NCBI GenBank assembly: GCA_964569425.1
Contig: CAZMVD010000164.1
Coordinates: 1-8,026 of the forward strand
Length of the DNA: 8,026 nucleotides
Direction: 5' to 3'
Origin: JACQXM01 sp964569425
GTDB lineage: Bacteria; Planctomycetota; Phycisphaerae; UBA1845
The notes below the pieces were generated by a model, which worked only from the letters and a program-made list of their open reading frames with translations, was not told the DNA's origin and ran no database searches. Position numbers and translations under genes: made by a program. Positions 1 through 6,310 of this stretch are shown here, in pieces (within the stretch, counting starts at the first letter, position 1; every line of letters begins with the position of its first letter).

Positions 1-12
1 GCAAAGTCCGTG

Positions 13-95
13 CGCCCTCCGGGCGGTGAGGAGGGTGGGGGGGCTTTCCATCCAGGGGCTTGAGGCCTCTGGCGCCCGTGGTGTGCCCTTCGGGC
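13..95. repeat. Two similar GC-rich hairpins upstream of the sigma operon
   Basis: CGCCC-TCC-GGGCG at 13-25 and GCCC-TTC-GGGC at 85-95 are short perfect hairpins. Their flanks are also alike: each is preceded by TG(C/T)G-type sequence and followed by a purine-rich GAGGAG or AAGAGAG stretch, so they look like an imperfect direct repeat about 72 bases apart. A G7 run lies between them at 37-43. No T-tract follows either, so they are not clear terminators. They could belong to the 3' end of an upstream transcript or be a palindromic intergenic repeat. No coding region is supported in 1-107. Confidence 0.3.
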
Positions 96-107
96 GAAGA
101 GAGCTTC

Positions 108-136
108 GGAACCCATCTAAGAAACGGCTCGTCTAA
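108..136 (+). promoter_or_regulatory. Putative ECF-sigma-type promoter (likely autoregulatory)
   Basis: GGAAC at 108-112 is followed after 17 bases by CGTCTA at 130-135 (CGTCTAA at 130-136). This matches the general ECF pattern known from RpoE/AlgU-type promoters (GAACTT, 16-17 bases, TCTRA) in both elements and spacing. Transcription would start near 142-144, giving a leader of about 50 bases before the TTG start at 193. Because the first gene is itself an ECF sigma factor, the simplest reading is autoregulation. I found no second copy of this two-part motif in the window. Confidence 0.6.
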
Positions 137-178
137 TCGTTGTACCTATTGAAAAGGCGCGGGGGTCAAAGCCGCCGC

Positions 179-184
179 GAGGAG
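179..184 (+). promoter_or_regulatory. Ribosome binding site fixing a TTG start
   Basis: GAGGAG lies 8 bases upstream of TTG at 193-195. There is no comparably placed ATG or GTG before the first conserved residues of the sigma factor, so this Shine-Dalgarno sequence decides the start. Confidence 0.7.
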
Positions 185-192
185 TAAAGGGC

Positions 193-726
193 TTGAAGGG
201 CGAGGAACCGGAATCCGGGCCGCCGCCGGTCAGCCGGGTGCTCGAGGAGTTCGAGGGCCCGCTGACGCGCTATGCCGCGCGCCTCACCGGGAACCTGGAG
301 CGGGCGCGCGAGGTGGTGCAGGACGTGTTTCTGCGGCTGTGCGGCGAGGAGCGCGCGCGACTCGACGGGCGGCTGCCGCAATGGCTGTTCACGGTGTGCC
401 GGCGCCGGGCCATTGACGTGCGGCGAAAGGAAAGGCGGATGAAAACGATGGACACGTCGGCGGCACTGGCGGAGCGGGAAGCGGAGGGGTGCGATCCGCG
501 GCAAGTGGCCGAGCGGCACGAGCAGCGGTCGCGGCTGCTCGAGGTGCTGGCGGGGCTGCCGGAAAAGCAGCAGGAGGTGGTGCGGCTGCGGTTTCAGAAC
601 GGGCTGAGCTACCGCGACATTGCCGTGGTGACCGGGCTGGGGGTGGGCAACGTGGGCTTTCTCATCCACACGGCCATTCGCACGCTGCGCGAGCGAATGG
701 CGGTTTCAGAAGGACAGGAATCATGA
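193..726 (+). CDS. ECF-family RNA polymerase sigma factor (sigma-70 family)
   Basis: A 177-residue protein of normal ECF size. Region sigma-2 lies at about residues 17-85: a helix rich in LEEFEGPL and YAARL, then the typical EVVQDVFLRL segment, then a basic RRRAIDVRRKERR stretch expected at the -10-recognition end. Region sigma-4 lies at about 115-170: the LPEKQQEVVRLRF start, the LSYRDIA helix and a helix-turn-helix ending in IRTLRERM. It would direct core RNA polymerase to -35/-10 elements of the GGAAC/CGTCTA kind, one of which sits in front of this gene. The TTG start is chosen for its GAGGAG site 8 bases upstream. The stop codon overlaps the next start (ATGA at 723-726), so sigma factor and probable anti-sigma partner are translationally coupled. 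The sigma class is certain from the motifs. The regulon and the ECF subgroup are unknown. Confidence 0.93.
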   Translation: MKGEEPESGPPPVSRVLEEFEGPLTRYAARLTGNLERAREVVQDVFLRLCGEERARLDGRLPQWLFTVCRRRAIDVRRKERRMKTMDTSAALAEREAEGCDPRQVAERHEQRSRLLEVLAGLPEKQQEVVRLRFQNGLSYRDIAVVTGLGVGNVGFLIHTAIRTLRERMAVSEGQES

Positions 727-2894
727 AGATCGACGTAAATGACCCGAGGCTGACGGCATTCGCGCTGGGTGAGCTGGACGCGCACGAAGAGGCGCCGGTG
801 GCGGCGGCGGTGGAGCGGTCGCCGCGGCTGCGCGAGGAGGTGGAGGCGATCCGGGCGGCGGCGGCGCAGCTTGCGGCCGAGTTGCAAGTCGAGGTGGCGC
901 CGGGGCTGACGGAGGCGCAGCGAGCGCTGATCGAGCAGCGAGCGGCGGCGCCGCCGGTGCCCGTGCCGTGGTTGCGGCGTTATCGGGTGGCGCTGGGGGT
1001 GGCGGCGTCGGTGGCGATCGTGGCCACGGCGGGGGTTTGGATGCTGCCGAGGTTATCGAATGCGCGGTTTCCAACATCGGTCTCGTCCGTAAGCGACATG
1101 AAGGATCACGAGGGGTCAGTAATCGATGGTGTTAACACAATGCTGGCGGGAGTTGACGCCCATCGATCTGAAACGACTGATCAAGTTGGTGGAGGGCAAT
1201 CCGTATTCTGTCCTCCAGCGGATCGCGGGTCGCACGCTGCGCGTGACATGGAGCGTGTAGCACGTGCGGCCAGAAGGAGTCCTGTGCCGGGTGATGGCCA
1301 GATTATTGACACGCGATTGGACCCGGTGCAATCCAATGGTTTATTCAGTCGCGTGATTAGCTCAGAATACTACGACTTCACGAAATACGAGAACATTTCG
1401 CTCGGCTATGAGGTTCCATTCGGGCGCGATGACGAGCGATCGCACACGATTTCGTCGTCCGAACAAGGCGGCGCTGATTCCTACGCGGTGATCTTCGAGA
1501 ATCCATTTCTGCCCGTTGGCCAGCAGCCGTTGTCGACGTTTTCGATTGACGTGGACACGGCGTCGTACGCCAACGTGCGGCGGATGTTGACGGCGGGGCG
1601 GCTGCCGCCGCCGGACGCAGTGCGTATCGAGGAGATGATCAACTACTTCGACTATGCCTATCCGCAGCCTGCGGGCGATGAGCCGTTTTCGGTGAACGTC
1701 GAAGTGGCCGAGTGCCCGTGGAACGGGGCGCACTTGTTGGCGCGGATCGGTTTGAAGGGGTATGAGTTTGCGCCGGGAGAGCGGCCGCCGGCGAACCTGG
1801 TGTTTCTGATCGACGTGTCGGGCTCGATGCAGCCGGCGAACAAGCTGCCGCTGCTCCAGCAGGCACTCAAGCTGCTGGTCAACGAGTTGGAGCCCGACGA
1901 CCGGGTGGCCATGGTGGTGTACGCGGGGGCGTCCGGGCTGGTGCTGCCTTCGACACCGGCGACGAACCGCGCGGCGATCGTCAACGCGCTGGACAATCTC
2001 TCCGCGGGCGGTTCGACGAACGGCGGGGCGGGGATTCAGCTTGCCTACGACACGGCCGCGGCGGCGTACATTCCCGGTGGGGTGAACCGGGTGATCCTGG
2101 CGACGGACGGCGACTTCAACGTGGGCGTGGTCAGTCAATCCGCGTTGGTGGAGATGGTGGCGGCGCGGGCGAAGGAAGGGGTGTTTCTCAGCGTGCTGGG
2201 GTTCGGGATGGGCAACCTGAAGGACGGGACGCTGGAGTCGCTGGCGGACAAAGGCAATGGGAATTATGCCTACATCGACACATTGAACGAGGCGCAGAAG
2301 GTCCTGGTCGAGCAGATGGGCGGGACGCTGGTGACCATCGCCAAGGACGTGAAGATTCAGATTGAGTTCAACCCGGCGGAGGTCGCGGCCTATCGCCTGA
2401 TCGGGTACGAGAATCGGCTGATGGCCGCGGAGGACTTCAACGACGACCGCAAGGATGCGGGGGAGATCGGCGCAGGGCACACGGTGACGGCGTTGTACGA
2501 GCTGGTGCCGCCTGGGCTGGAGGGGGAGGTGCTGAGCGTCGATCCGCTCAAGTACCAGACGCCGCTGGCGCCATCGGAAGGGGCGGCGAACGGGGAGCTG
2601 ATGACCGTCAAGCTGCGCTACAAGGAGCCGGAGGGCGAGGTGAGCAAGCTGATCGCCGTGCCGGTTCGTGACAGCGGATTGACACTGGAGCAGTCGTCGG
2701 ACGACTTCGCTTTCGCCGCGGCGGTGGCCGCGTTCGGGATGCTGCTGCGGGGTTCGACGCACGCGGGGGCGGCGGATTACGGGCTGGTGGAGAGTTTGGC
2801 GCTGGGGGCGATGGGAGACGATGCCTATGGGTATCGAGCGGAGTTTGTTTCGCTGGTGCAGCGGGCGCGGGAGCTGGGGACAGGGACGCCATAA
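723..2894 (+). CDS. Anti-sigma-like/VWA (YfbK-type) membrane protein
   Basis: A 723-residue protein starting at the ATG of the ATGA overlap with the sigma gene. Residues 1-60 (DPRLTAFALGELDAHE, then SPRLREEVEAIR) resemble the cytoplasmic sigma-binding segment of anti-sigma factors but lack the zinc-binding HxxxCxxC motif. Residues about 89-108 form one transmembrane helix. A linker of roughly 145 residues follows. Residues 259-352 match the YfbK N-terminal domain (NPFLPV, LSTFSIDVDTASY, RIEEMINYF). Residues 358-530 are a VWA domain with complete metal-ion-dependent adhesion-site residues: D364-x-S366-x-S368, T432 and D462. Residues about 537-720 match the C-terminal DUF3520-type domain of YfbK proteins. 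Inferred role: an inner-membrane regulator that holds the sigma factor and senses a ligand or envelope state through the extracytoplasmic VWA part. The domain calls are firm. The anti-sigma role rests on gene coupling and N-terminal pattern. The linker (nt 1056-1490) has a clearly different base and codon composition from the rest. Confidence 0.9.
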   Translation: MKIDVNDPRLTAFALGELDAHEEAPVAAAVERSPRLREEVEAIRAAAAQLAAELQVEVAPGLTEAQRALIEQRAAAPPVPVPWLRRYRVALGVAASVAIVATAGVWMLPRLSNARFPTSVSSVSDMKDHEGSVIDGVNTMLAGVDAHRSETTDQVGGGQSVFCPPADRGSHAARDMERVARAARRSPVPGDGQIIDTRLDPVQSNGLFSRVISSEYYDFTKYENISLGYEVPFGRDDERSHTISSSEQGGADSYAVIFENPFLPVGQQPLSTFSIDVDTASYANVRRMLTAGRLPPPDAVRIEEMINYFDYAYPQPAGDEPFSVNVEVAECPWNGAHLLARIGLKGYEFAPGERPPANLVFLIDVSGSMQPANKLPLLQQALKLLVNELEPDDRVAMVVYAGASGLVLPSTPATNRAAIVNALDNLSAGGSTNGGAGIQLAYDTAAAAYIPGGVNRVILATDGDFNVGVVSQSALVEMVAARAKEGVFLSVLGFGMGNLKDGTLESLADKGNGNYAYIDTLNEAQKVLVEQMGGTLVTIAKDVKIQIEFNPAEVAAYRLIGYENRLMAAEDFNDDRKDAGEIGAGHTVTALYELVPPGLEGEVLSVDPLKYQTPLAPSEGAANGELMTVKLRYKEPEGEVSKLIAVPVRDSGLTLEQSSDDFAFAAAVAAFGMLLRGSTHAGAADYGLVESLALGAMGDDAYGYRAEFVSLVQRARELGTGTP

Positions 2895-3017
2895 TGGCGT
2901 CGAGGTCACTTCCGCTGGTGAGCGGTCCAGCGCCGGAAAGCGGGATGATGAAAGAATCCGCGTGCCGCCGGCAATCAATGACTGGCGTTGTTCAGTGCTT
3001 CAGTCCTGACGCGGACG

Positions 3018-3851
3018 TTAGGAATCGAATCCCGGTAGTTGGTGGGTGGTGGGGGGGGCGTCGCCGATGGTGACGTCCACGGTGCCGTCGACGGGGGACT
3101 GAGCGTCGAACGAGACGACGACGGTGATGGTCTCGGGACCGGGTCCGTCGTTGGCCATGGTAAAGGCGACGCTGCCCGCCTCGGGGACGAGGTTGCCGTT
3201 GCCTACGGGATCAAAGGCGACGTCATTGGCGGTCACATCGTAGGTCTGGTCGTCGGCATTGGAGAGGCTCAAGGTAGCATCGGTGACAATGACTTCACCC
3301 GGGTTGGTCCCGCGCTGGAAATTCATGGTGCCGCTGGCCGCGCCAGATTGCGCCGTGGCGATGTCGATGGCCGCAAAGAGAGAGGGCGCTCCGTCCTCTT
3401 GGCGCGGAACGAGCATGATCGAACCGTCGATCGACTGGTCGTCGATGCTGAGATCGTCGAAAGCCATGGTGAAGGCCTGACCACCGGCGGCGGCGGACAC
3501 GAACAGCGAGCCCCGGAGCACCGAGTCGCCATGGCGGGCATTCTTGCAGCCGTCGCCGTAGTCGAGGGCAAAGGTGACGGCGCCATCGTTCAATGTAAGT
3601 GTTACGGCGGGGCACTCGCCGATGGCTTGGGCGCTGCCCTGATCGTCCTGATCGAGCGCGGGCAAGCCGGCGTTCAGCGCCGAGGCGGTACCCATGAGGC
3701 GGGCGGCGACCGTGTTGACGGCGGACTGCTGGGAGTCGGAGAGGGGGGTCGTGTTGTTGGTCTGGACCGGCGAGGTCGGCGCGCAGGCGGAAACCAGGAG
3801 CGCCGCAAGGGCCGTGGTGAAGAGGCTCAAGTTGTAGTGGTATCTAATCAC
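3018..3851 (-). CDS. Predicted secreted lipoprotein of unknown function
   Basis: A 277-residue protein. I start it at a GTG (3849-3851) because GAGGAG lies 8 bases upstream and because the result is a compact lipoprotein signal: a short basic/aromatic n-region, a hydrophobic FTTALAALLV core and the lipobox V20-S-A-C23. An ATG at 3917 would add 22 residues, giving an unusually long n-region and no good ribosome site. The mature part opens with a Thr/Asn/Ser-rich tether, then a helical stretch and a cysteine-bounded motif (ECPAVTLTL to LDYGDGC, C80 and C102, probably disulfide-linked). The rest is beta-rich, Asp/Gly/Ser/Thr-rich sequence. The CPxVT...DYGDGC pattern recalls lipoproteins I associate with several Gram-negative lineages, but I cannot assign a function. 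The gene converges on the VWA gene (123-bp gap) and diverges from the S41 protease gene. A C8 run (G8 on +, 3051-3058) lies near its 3' end. Confidence 0.82.
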   Translation of the reverse strand: MIRYHYNLSLFTTALAALLVSACAPTSPVQTNNTTPLSDSQQSAVNTVAARLMGTASALNAGLPALDQDDQGSAQAIGECPAVTLTLNDGAVTFALDYGDGCKNARHGDSVLRGSLFVSAAAGGQAFTMAFDDLSIDDQSIDGSIMLVPRQEDGAPSLFAAIDIATAQSGAASGTMNFQRGTNPGEVIVTDATLSLSNADDQTYDVTANDVAFDPVGNGNLVPEAGSVAFTMANDGPGPETITVVVSFDAQSPVDGTVDVTIGDAPPTTHQLPGFDS

Positions 3852-4116
3852 GCTGGTCACTCCTCGACGGCTCTTGAAAGGAACTTCGGTAACGATTCGT
3901 GTGTATCGGTAGGCCATCGGCCACTTCTTTGTTGTGTGGGGGACTTCCCAGGCTGGACGTGATACCCGAGAAGCTTATGGGACCGCGGCAACGCTGAGTT
4001 CGTGAGGTGGGGGATCGGCGCCGGTGCCTGGCGAGTTGGCTGCGCAGCGCGCGGCGGCGGGCCAAATGGCAACACGGACGCGACGTTCCCGTAGCCGATA
4101 AGACTAGCGGGATTTC
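3852..4116. other. Divergent intergenic region between lipoprotein and protease genes
   Basis: These 265 bases separate the two divergent starts and should hold both promoters. Apart from the lipoprotein ribosome site I see no convincing -35/-10 pair on either strand. A GGAACTT at 3880-3886 (+) resembles an ECF -35 box but has no matching -10 box at the right distance. The region is GC-rich towards 4050 and becomes less so just before 4117. Confidence 0.4.
3860..3865 (-). promoter_or_regulatory. Ribosome binding site for the lipoprotein gene
   Basis: CTCCTC on the + strand is GAGGAG on the minus strand, with 8 bases to the GTG at 3851. It is the same sequence and spacing as in front of the sigma factor gene, and it favours the internal GTG over the upstream ATG at 3917. 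Confidence 0.65.
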
Positions 4117-5523
4117 GTGGTCAACGTGATGCCGAAGAACAACTACGTCTGGGTCTTGATTTTCGGACTGATGGTGCTCATGTTCCTGCGTCTGCCGCCG
4201 ATGGTGGCGCGCAAGGACTGGATGCTGGATACCTACCGCGCGCTGGTGGAAGCGGATGCCATTGCGCGGCAGCAGTATGTGGAGCCTATCACCGACGAGC
4301 GGCTGGTGCACGGGGCGATTCGTGGGATGATGAACCGGCTGGACCCGTACAGCGGTTACATTGCGCCCAACGAGCTGCCCGATTTTGAACGGCGCAGCAC
4401 GGGTGACTATGTCGGCCTGGGTATGGAGCTGGGCGTCAAGGGCGACCAGCCGGTGGTCATTGCGCCGGTGGAGGGAGGGCCGGCGGCCCGGGCCGGGCTG
4501 CTTGCCGGGGATGTGCTGCTGACGGTAAACGGGCGGGATGCCAAGGGGCTGTCGGTGATGGAGGTCGACGAGCTGCTGGGCCGCGATCCGTCGAGCCCGG
4601 TGCGGTTGTTGATTGAACGACGCAGTGAGGAGCGGCCGCGCGAGCTGATCATCCATCCGGGGCCGGTGCACATTCATACCGTCCGCGGGTTCCGCCGCCA
4701 GGCCGGGGGTGAGTGGGACTACATGATTGATGCCGATCGCAGGATTGCCTATGTGCGCATCAGCCATTTCGCGGCCAATACGATGGACGATCTGCGTGGG
4801 GTATTGGGGTCTTTGAGCCACGCGCGAGTTCGCGGGCTGCTGTTGGATCTGCGATTCAACCCCGGCGGATTGCTGGAGCAGGCCGTGGCGCTGGTGGATC
4901 GGTTTCTTGACAACGGACTGATCGTGTCGACCGTGACCCGGCACAAGGCGGTGCAGGAATACCGCGCGGCGCCGGATCCTGCGGATATGGGGATGGCGCT
5001 GGTGGTGCTGGTCAACGGCGCTTCGGCCAGTGCGGCGGAGATCGTGGCCGGGGCGTTGCAGGATCACGGTCGGGCACTGATCGTGGGGGAGCGCAGCTTT
5101 GGGAAGGGCAGCGTGCAACACCTGATCTACCTGCACAGCAACCATTCGGCGATCAAACTGACTACGGCCCATTACCGGCTGCCGGGGGGGCGCATTATTC
5201 ATCGTACGGTGCACAATCTGCGTCAGGATTCGTGGGGCGTGAAGCCGGACGTCATCGTGCCGCTGGCAGAGGAAGAGGTGCGTTCCATCCAGGAGGCGCG
5301 GCAGCGCATCGACACCGGTGGAGGCGGCCCGGGTTTTCCGCGTTCGGAGGCGGGGCGGACCGGCGCGCAGGTCGCGCGAGTTGGGGATGTGCCGGGAAAC
5401 GTTGCAGCGCAAGAGGGAGAAGTTCTGCGCGACCGACAGTTGTTGACCGCGCTGACGTTGTTGTATGAACGGGCGGCGGCCGTCGAGATCCCCAGACCGC
5501 TCAGCCGAGCGGATGCAGGATGA
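4117..5523 (+). CDS. S41-family carboxy-terminal processing protease (CtpA/Prc-like)
   Basis: A 468-residue serine protease, the usual size for bacterial CTPs. Residues 10-24 (YVWVLIFGLMVLMFL) form an N-terminal membrane anchor or uncleaved signal. Residues about 35-90 are the helical N-domain, including the family motif RLDPYSGYI. Residues about 96-172 are a PDZ domain (GLGME, then ARAGLLAGDVLLTVNG) that binds substrate C-termini. The S41 core follows with DLRFNPGG at 244-251 and the catalytic stretch NGASASAAEI...GERSFGKGS. Aligned on the Prc spacing, the nucleophile is S305 and the general base K330, with D316 conserved. It should cut extracytoplasmic proteins near their C-termini. The last 75 residues are Gly/Arg/Ala-rich and look poorly structured. 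Starts at GTG 4117, GTG 4126 or ATG 4129 are all possible, since none has a strong ribosome site. The 3' end overlaps the convergent small gene by 23 bp. Substrate unknown. Confidence 0.93.
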   Translation: MVNVMPKNNYVWVLIFGLMVLMFLRLPPMVARKDWMLDTYRALVEADAIARQQYVEPITDERLVHGAIRGMMNRLDPYSGYIAPNELPDFERRSTGDYVGLGMELGVKGDQPVVIAPVEGGPAARAGLLAGDVLLTVNGRDAKGLSVMEVDELLGRDPSSPVRLLIERRSEERPRELIIHPGPVHIHTVRGFRRQAGGEWDYMIDADRRIAYVRISHFAANTMDDLRGVLGSLSHARVRGLLLDLRFNPGGLLEQAVALVDRFLDNGLIVSTVTRHKAVQEYRAAPDPADMGMALVVLVNGASASAAEIVAGALQDHGRALIVGERSFGKGSVQHLIYLHSNHSAIKLTTAHYRLPGGRIIHRTVHNLRQDSWGVKPDVIVPLAEEEVRSIQEARQRIDTGGGGPGFPRSEAGRTGAQVARVGDVPGNVAAQEGEVLRDRQLLTALTLLYERAAAVEIPRPLSRADAG

Positions 5524-5770
5524 TGTGCCGGCGACAAATGTCGCATACATCAAAGCGAAACGAGCGGTAGGTCTGGTCTTCCACTTCGTCCGGGTCGGCG
5601 GTGGCGAGCTGCCGGAGCACGGTGTCGAGTTCGCGCTGGGTATCGACCTTCACTTCGTCTTCCACGGCCACGTGACCGGCGGCGGCGAAAATCTCGAATC
5701 GAACGATGTATCGGCGTGCGTCGTTGGCGTGCAGGCTCTGCCCGCAACGATCGCATTCGTATCGGATCAT
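5501..5770 (-). CDS. Small protein with two CxxC pairs (zinc-ribbon-like)
   Basis: An 89-residue protein. The ATG at 5768-5770 is chosen because a strong purine-rich ribosome site (AAGGGAGGG on the minus strand) precedes it, and because the Cys-containing fold begins at once (MIRYECDRCG). C6/C9 and C76/C79 form two CxxC knuckles at opposite ends, as expected for one zinc site that clamps the N- and C-termini together. Between them lie a beta-like stretch (RYIVRFEIFAAAG) and an acidic middle (VAVEDEVKV, ADPDEVED). I do not recognise a named family. The pattern fits small structural zinc-ribbon proteins, and function is unknown. Its 3' end overlaps the protease gene tail to tail. In the same direction and 155 bp upstream lies the COG0720 gene, too far for obvious coupling. 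Confidence 0.75.
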   Translation of the reverse strand: MIRYECDRCGQSLHANDARRYIVRFEIFAAAGHVAVEDEVKVDTQRELDTVLRQLATADPDEVEDQTYRSFRFDVCDICRRHIILHPLG

Positions 5771-5778
5771 GCTTCCAC

Positions 5779-5784
5779 CCTCCC
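5779..5784 (-). promoter_or_regulatory. Ribosome binding site deciding the start of the CxxC protein
   Basis: CCTCCC on + reads GGGAGG on minus, 8 bases upstream of ATG 5770. The open frame runs upstream to 5902, but those extra residues are Arg/Pro-rich and have no ribosome site, so the downstream ATG is preferred. Confidence 0.65.
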
Positions 5785-5925
5785 TTGGTGAACCACGGCA
5801 CTCATTGTAGACGAAACCAGCGTTTGTTGCATGACGGATCATTGCACGGATAGCGCCCGTAGATCGGCATGGCTCGCGCGGCGGCCGGGGTCGCGGGCGC
5901 AACGCCTGACAGGCCGGCCAAATCG

Positions 5926-6291
5926 TTACGCCCGATGCTCGTAGGCGGCGGTACAGCCGGGGGCCTCGGTGACTTCGACCCGGCGCACGGTGCGAAGGCC
6001 CGCGCTGCGGAGTTCGTCGAAGATTCGCTGGGCGACAACCTCGGCCGTGGGAAAGGTGTTGGCAAAATCGGCGGCCGCGTTCAGGTCGCGATGTTGCCAG
6101 CGGTCGAGGATCTTTCGAAGCTGCCGCTGGGCGACGTGGAAGTCGATCACCATGGCGTTTTCATCGAGCGTGTCGCGGGCGAATTCGGCTCGGACGCGCC
6201 AGTCGTGCCCGTGCGGTGGTTCCAACGTGCCGTCCGGTAATCGAACGTGGTGGATCGCGTTGAAGCGAGCTTCGATGGCGACTGTGTACAT
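5926..6291 (-). CDS. COG0720 6-pyruvoyl-tetrahydropterin synthase/QueD-family enzyme
   Basis: A 121-residue protein, the normal length for this tunnel-fold family. Numbered from ATG 6291, it shows the opening beta strand with FNAIHH (F10, H14, H15), the HGHDW motif (H27, H29; with H14 these are the expected zinc ligands), VIDFH (D50, F51), QHRDLN (H67), FPTAEVVA and a C-terminal VEVTEAPGCTAAYE with the conserved pterin-anchoring Glu (E109). Family members act on 7,8-dihydroneopterin triphosphate or its products (queuosine, biopterin or folate branches). The canonical catalytic Cys, four residues before HGH in QueD, is absent. Instead E24 precedes HGH as E-x2-HGH, the pattern I recall for PTPS-III-type proteins tied to folate synthesis. 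The usual Asp before the catalytic His is Q66. QueD function is therefore doubtful. A TTG at 6303 would add four residues. Neither start has a clear ribosome site. Confidence 0.85.
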   Translation of the reverse strand: MYTVAIEARFNAIHHVRLPDGTLEPPHGHDWRVRAEFARDTLDENAMVIDFHVAQRQLRKILDRWQHRDLNAAADFANTFPTAEVVAQRIFDELRSAGLRTVRRVEVTEAPGCTAAYEHRA

Positions 6292-6310
6292 TGGGTTGGT
6301 CAAGTGTTTC

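Noticed and set aside
2912..2932. A terminator between the converging VWA and lipoprotein genes
   Set aside because: CCGCT-GGTG-AGCGG (2912-2925) and an alternative CGCTGG/CCAGCG pairing exist, but no T-tract follows on either strand.
1362..2978. A 538-codon open frame on the minus strand opposite the VWA gene
   Set aside because: Its product is Arg/His/Pro-rich with no domain. It mirrors the strongly biased codons of the real plus-strand gene, which has clear VWA motifs.
3021..3036. A tRNA T-arm-like string (GGAATCGAATCCC)
   Set aside because: It lies inside the 3' end of the lipoprotein gene, and no acceptor, D or anticodon arm can be drawn around it.
3039..3962. A 307-codon plus-strand frame opposite the lipoprotein gene
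   Set aside because: Gly/Val-rich repetitive product with no fold. The opposite strand shows a ribosome site, a signal peptide and a lipobox.
3844..5553. A 569-codon open frame on the minus strand opposite the S41 protease gene
   Set aside because: Low-complexity His/Arg/Gln-rich product without motifs. The protease on the other strand has complete PDZ and catalytic motifs.
5904..5914. Hairpin GCCTG-A-CAGGC as terminator of the COG0720 gene
   Set aside because: A one-base loop is not possible without opening the stem, and no T-tract follows on the minus strand.
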